Shown here in pieces: positions 38,335 to 39,674 of a stretch of 39,674 nucleotides of DNA. The stretch's first letter is position 1; each line of letters opens with the position of its first letter. The stretch covers positions 1 to 39,674 of the forward strand of contig NZ_JAPNNL010000053.1 of assembly GCF_027620315.1 (NCBI RefSeq), in the 5' to 3' direction. The DNA comes from Nonomuraea corallina (lineage in GTDB: Bacteria; Actinomycetota; Actinomycetes; Streptosporangiales; Streptosporangiaceae). The notes beneath the pieces were generated by a model, which saw nothing but the letters and a program-made list of their open reading frames with translations, did not search any database and was not told the DNA's origin. The translations under genes were made by a program, and so were the position numbers.

Positions 38335-38370
38335 GTTTATGCCTGTTTATGACGATAAATCGGCATAAAC
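38335..38370. promoter_or_regulatory. nested 36-bp operator before the Gfo/Idh/MocA gene
   Basis: Outer arms GTTTATGCC (38335-38343) and GGCATAAAC (38362-38370) are perfect; inner arms TTTAT (38346-38350) and ATAAA (38355-38359) share the same centre. Read as half-sites, GTTTATG occurs at 38335 and 38345, and its complement at 38355 and 38364, about 10 bases apart, on one face of the helix. It lies 30 bases before the start codon and covers the -10 region. Confidence 0.75.
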
Positions 38371-38542
38371 GATCAGAAAGTGGCAGGAGATGTGCGTCGG
38401 CGACGGATCTGTGACCGTCCCGAGATCGGGCCGGTCCGTTTCGGCAGGGGTCGTGGTTCCTCCGAGGGAGCGGCAGGCGTGAAGCCCCGTGATGAGTCCG
38501 GCGGCGGGACCGAAACTCCGGGCGGGGACGGCCCGGAAGGTC

Positions 38543-38548
38543 TAAGCT
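38543..38548 (+). promoter_or_regulatory. -10 box for a probably leaderless message
   Basis: TAAGCT ends 8 bases before the ATG at 38557, so transcription would start at or next to the start codon. The same hexamer lies 6 bases before the TetR start (30207-30212, minus strand). Confidence 0.5.
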
Positions 38549-38556
38549 GTTGTGGC

Positions 38557-39339
38557 ATGTTCGCGACGCTCCTGCATGAGATCCCCTTGCAGGGCGGGGA
38601 CGTGACCGACGGCGTGGTGCGCGTCGGTGACACGGTGCGCAGGCCGACGACGCCGTCGACGCCCGCTGTGCATGCCCTGCTCCGCCACCTGGAAGCCGCC
38701 GGCTTCGGGGGAGCGCCGCGCGTACTCGGGTTCGACGAGCTGGGGCGCGAGGTGCTCACCTACCTGCCGGGCACGACCGGCGTGAGCCTGCTCTCGATCA
38801 CCGACGAGGCGCTGGCGGACCTCGCGCGGCTGCTGCGCCGGTTCCACGACGCCACCGAAGGGCTGCCGCTCGACCTCGACGGCTGGGCGGCCGGGTCCAA
38901 CGACGACGCGCCGCCGGAGGTCATCGGCCACTGCGACCTGACCCCGGCCAACGTCGTGTTCTCCGGCGGGGCCCCGTACGCGATGATCGACTTCGACCAG
39001 GCGCGGCCGACGACGCGGCTGTTCGACATGGTGACGACCCTGCGCCACTGGGCGCCGATCGCCGACCCGGTCGACCGGCACCCGCTGCTGCGCGGGGTGG
39101 ACGTGGGGGAGCGGCTGCGGCTGTTCTGCGACGCGTACGGGACGCCGCCCAGGGAGCGGCGCCGGCTGCTGGAGGTGGCGCGGTTGCGCTTCCATCGCTC
39201 GTACGCGGTCATGAGGACGCGGGCGGCGAGCGGCGGGAGCTGGGCGCGGATGTGGGCCGGCGGCGCGGGCGAGCGGATCCGCCGCGCGTCCGCCTGGCTG
39301 GACGCCCACGAGGACGGACTGCGCGACTCCCTCGTGTGA
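38557..39339 (+). CDS. aminoglycoside phosphotransferase (APH)-family kinase
   Basis: 260 residues from the ATG at 38557; the frame is open further upstream to 38380, but that part has no coding character and no ribosome binding site. The catalytic loop is GHCDLTPANVVF (Asp127, Asn132) and the metal site is MIDFDQARP (Asp145). The N-lobe is short (VRVGDTVRRPTTPSTPAVHALLRHL), a pattern of small-molecule kinases of unknown substrate rather than of true resistance enzymes. Likely translated from a leaderless message. Confidence 0.88.
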   Translation: MFATLLHEIPLQGGDVTDGVVRVGDTVRRPTTPSTPAVHALLRHLEAAGFGGAPRVLGFDELGREVLTYLPGTTGVSLLSITDEALADLARLLRRFHDATEGLPLDLDGWAAGSNDDAPPEVIGHCDLTPANVVFSGGAPYAMIDFDQARPTTRLFDMVTTLRHWAPIADPVDRHPLLRGVDVGERLRLFCDAYGTPPRERRRLLEVARLRFHRSYAVMRTRAASGGSWARMWAGGAGERIRRASAWLDAHEDGLRDSLV

Positions 39340-39359
39340 CCCCCCGAGAGCCGGGAGCG

Positions 39360-39432
39360 CGCCTCACCGGCGCGGGTGCGCGGGACGGGCGGGGCCACAG
39401 GCCGCGCGTCACCGGTGCGGTCCGGTGAGGCG
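39360..39432 (+). other. possible structured leader of cobD
   Basis: CGCCTCACCGG (39360-39370) pairs perfectly with CCGGTGAGGCG (39422-39432), enclosing 51 GC-rich bases, 45 bases before cobD. It could be a closing helix of a structured RNA or a terminator-like element behind the kinase gene. No convincing B12 box is seen, so I do not call a cobalamin riboswitch. Confidence 0.35.
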
Positions 39433-39477
39433 GGGTGCCTGATGCGTCGCCGGGGGGTGTGCGGGAGGATGGCGCGC

Positions 39478-39674
39478 ATGTGTGTCTGGTCTGATCGCGC
39501 CGCCGGGCTGGCGCTCGGGGTGGCGCTCGACGCCGTGTTCGCCGACCCCCGCAGGGGGCACCCGGTCGCGCTGTTCGGGCGGGCCGCGACCCGGCTGGAG
39601 AGCGGGATGTACGCGGACGCCCGGACGAACGGCGCCGGGTACGTCGCGGTGTGCGTCGGGGCGGCGGCCGGGGC
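39478..39674 (+). CDS. cobD: CobD/CbiB (adenosylcobinamide-phosphate synthase), 3' end outside the window
   Basis: The first 65 codons are visible. LALGVALDAVFADPRRGHPVALFGRAA is the N-terminus of CobD/CbiB, a membrane protein that joins cobyric acid with aminopropanol phosphate late in B12 synthesis; the DPRRGHPV box is diagnostic. GGGAGG lies 9 bases before the ATG at 39478; an in-frame ATG at 39469 is too close to that site. Confidence 0.88.
   Translation, partial: MCVWSDRAAGLALGVALDAVFADPRRGHPVALFGRAATRLESGMYADARTNGAGYVAVCVGAAAG

Noticed and set aside
38557..39339. Aminoglycoside resistance gene.
   Set aside because: Only the general APH kinase loop is present; nothing indicates aminoglycosides as substrates.
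39340..39477. Cobalamin riboswitch upstream of cobD.
   Set aside because: Only a closing helix is seen; the B12 box and the expected core were not recognised, and the gap is short for a full element.

Overview
The window is very GC-rich DNA with dense, tightly overlapping genes, frequent GTG starts and the marks of a filamentous actinomycete: a four-gene conservon, a KdpFABC potassium pump operon, a secreted arabinoxylan-degrading set with ricin/CBM13 domains, and a PadR/DUF1048/ABC cassette. The order Streptosporangiales (Nonomuraea/Streptosporangium-like) is my best guess, but it is an inference. No rRNA, tRNA, insertion sequence, phage gene or CRISPR array was seen.

Layout. (1) 1-3910, plus strand: a small-molecule catabolic operon, namely an FAH-family protein (cut by the window edge), a CocE/NonD hydrolase, a carboxymuconolactone decarboxylase-like protein and a crotonase-fold protein that keeps the catalytic residues known from 6-oxocamphor hydrolase. 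An SDR (3975-4880) and a luciferase-like monooxygenase (5089-6111) follow on the minus strand. (2) 6253-13706: four secreted enzymes for arabinoxylan: GH62, GH43, GH10 and a CE1 esterase. Each carries a ricin/CBM13 module, and the modules are near-identical copies in pairs. Two kinds of palindrome, TGTTAGCGCTAACA-like and GAAA-S-TTTC, lie in their promoter regions. (3) 13769-21168, minus strand: an extra 27-residue membrane peptide gene, then kdpF, kdpA, kdpB, kdpC, kdpD, and a kdpE reduced to a 24-codon remnant that joins its N-terminus to its C-terminus. (4) 21303-23724, minus strand: PadR regulator, DUF1048 protein, ABC ATPase and ABC permease, followed in frame by a scrap of a cytochrome P450 gene. 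(5) 24034-27812, plus strand: conservon cvnABCD. (6) 27837-30200, minus strand: a secreted DUF1838-like protein, a DinB/DUF664 protein and a TetR regulator. (7) 30434-37131, plus strand, divergent from the TetR gene: a six-gene catabolic operon with two phosphotriesterase-family paralogues (the first has lost five of six metal ligands), an FAD monooxygenase, an HSL-type esterase, an MBL hydrolase and a second CocE-type hydrolase. (8) 37115-39674: a Gfo/Idh/MocA dehydrogenase with a nested operator, an APH-type kinase that is probably leaderless, and the start of cobD.

How they work together. The secreted set should remove arabinose and feruloyl/acetyl groups from xylan and cut its backbone. 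The two catabolic operons look like separate routes for ring-containing or ester/lactone substrates: oxygenation (FAD or flavin monooxygenase), C-C or lactone ring opening (OCH-like crotonase, phosphotriesterase-like lactonase, MBL), then ester or amide hydrolysis (CocE, HSL). The substrates cannot be read from the sequence. The strongest leads are the kdpE internal deletion, the intact/dead phosphotriesterase pair, the OCH-like hydrolase and the P450 scrap.
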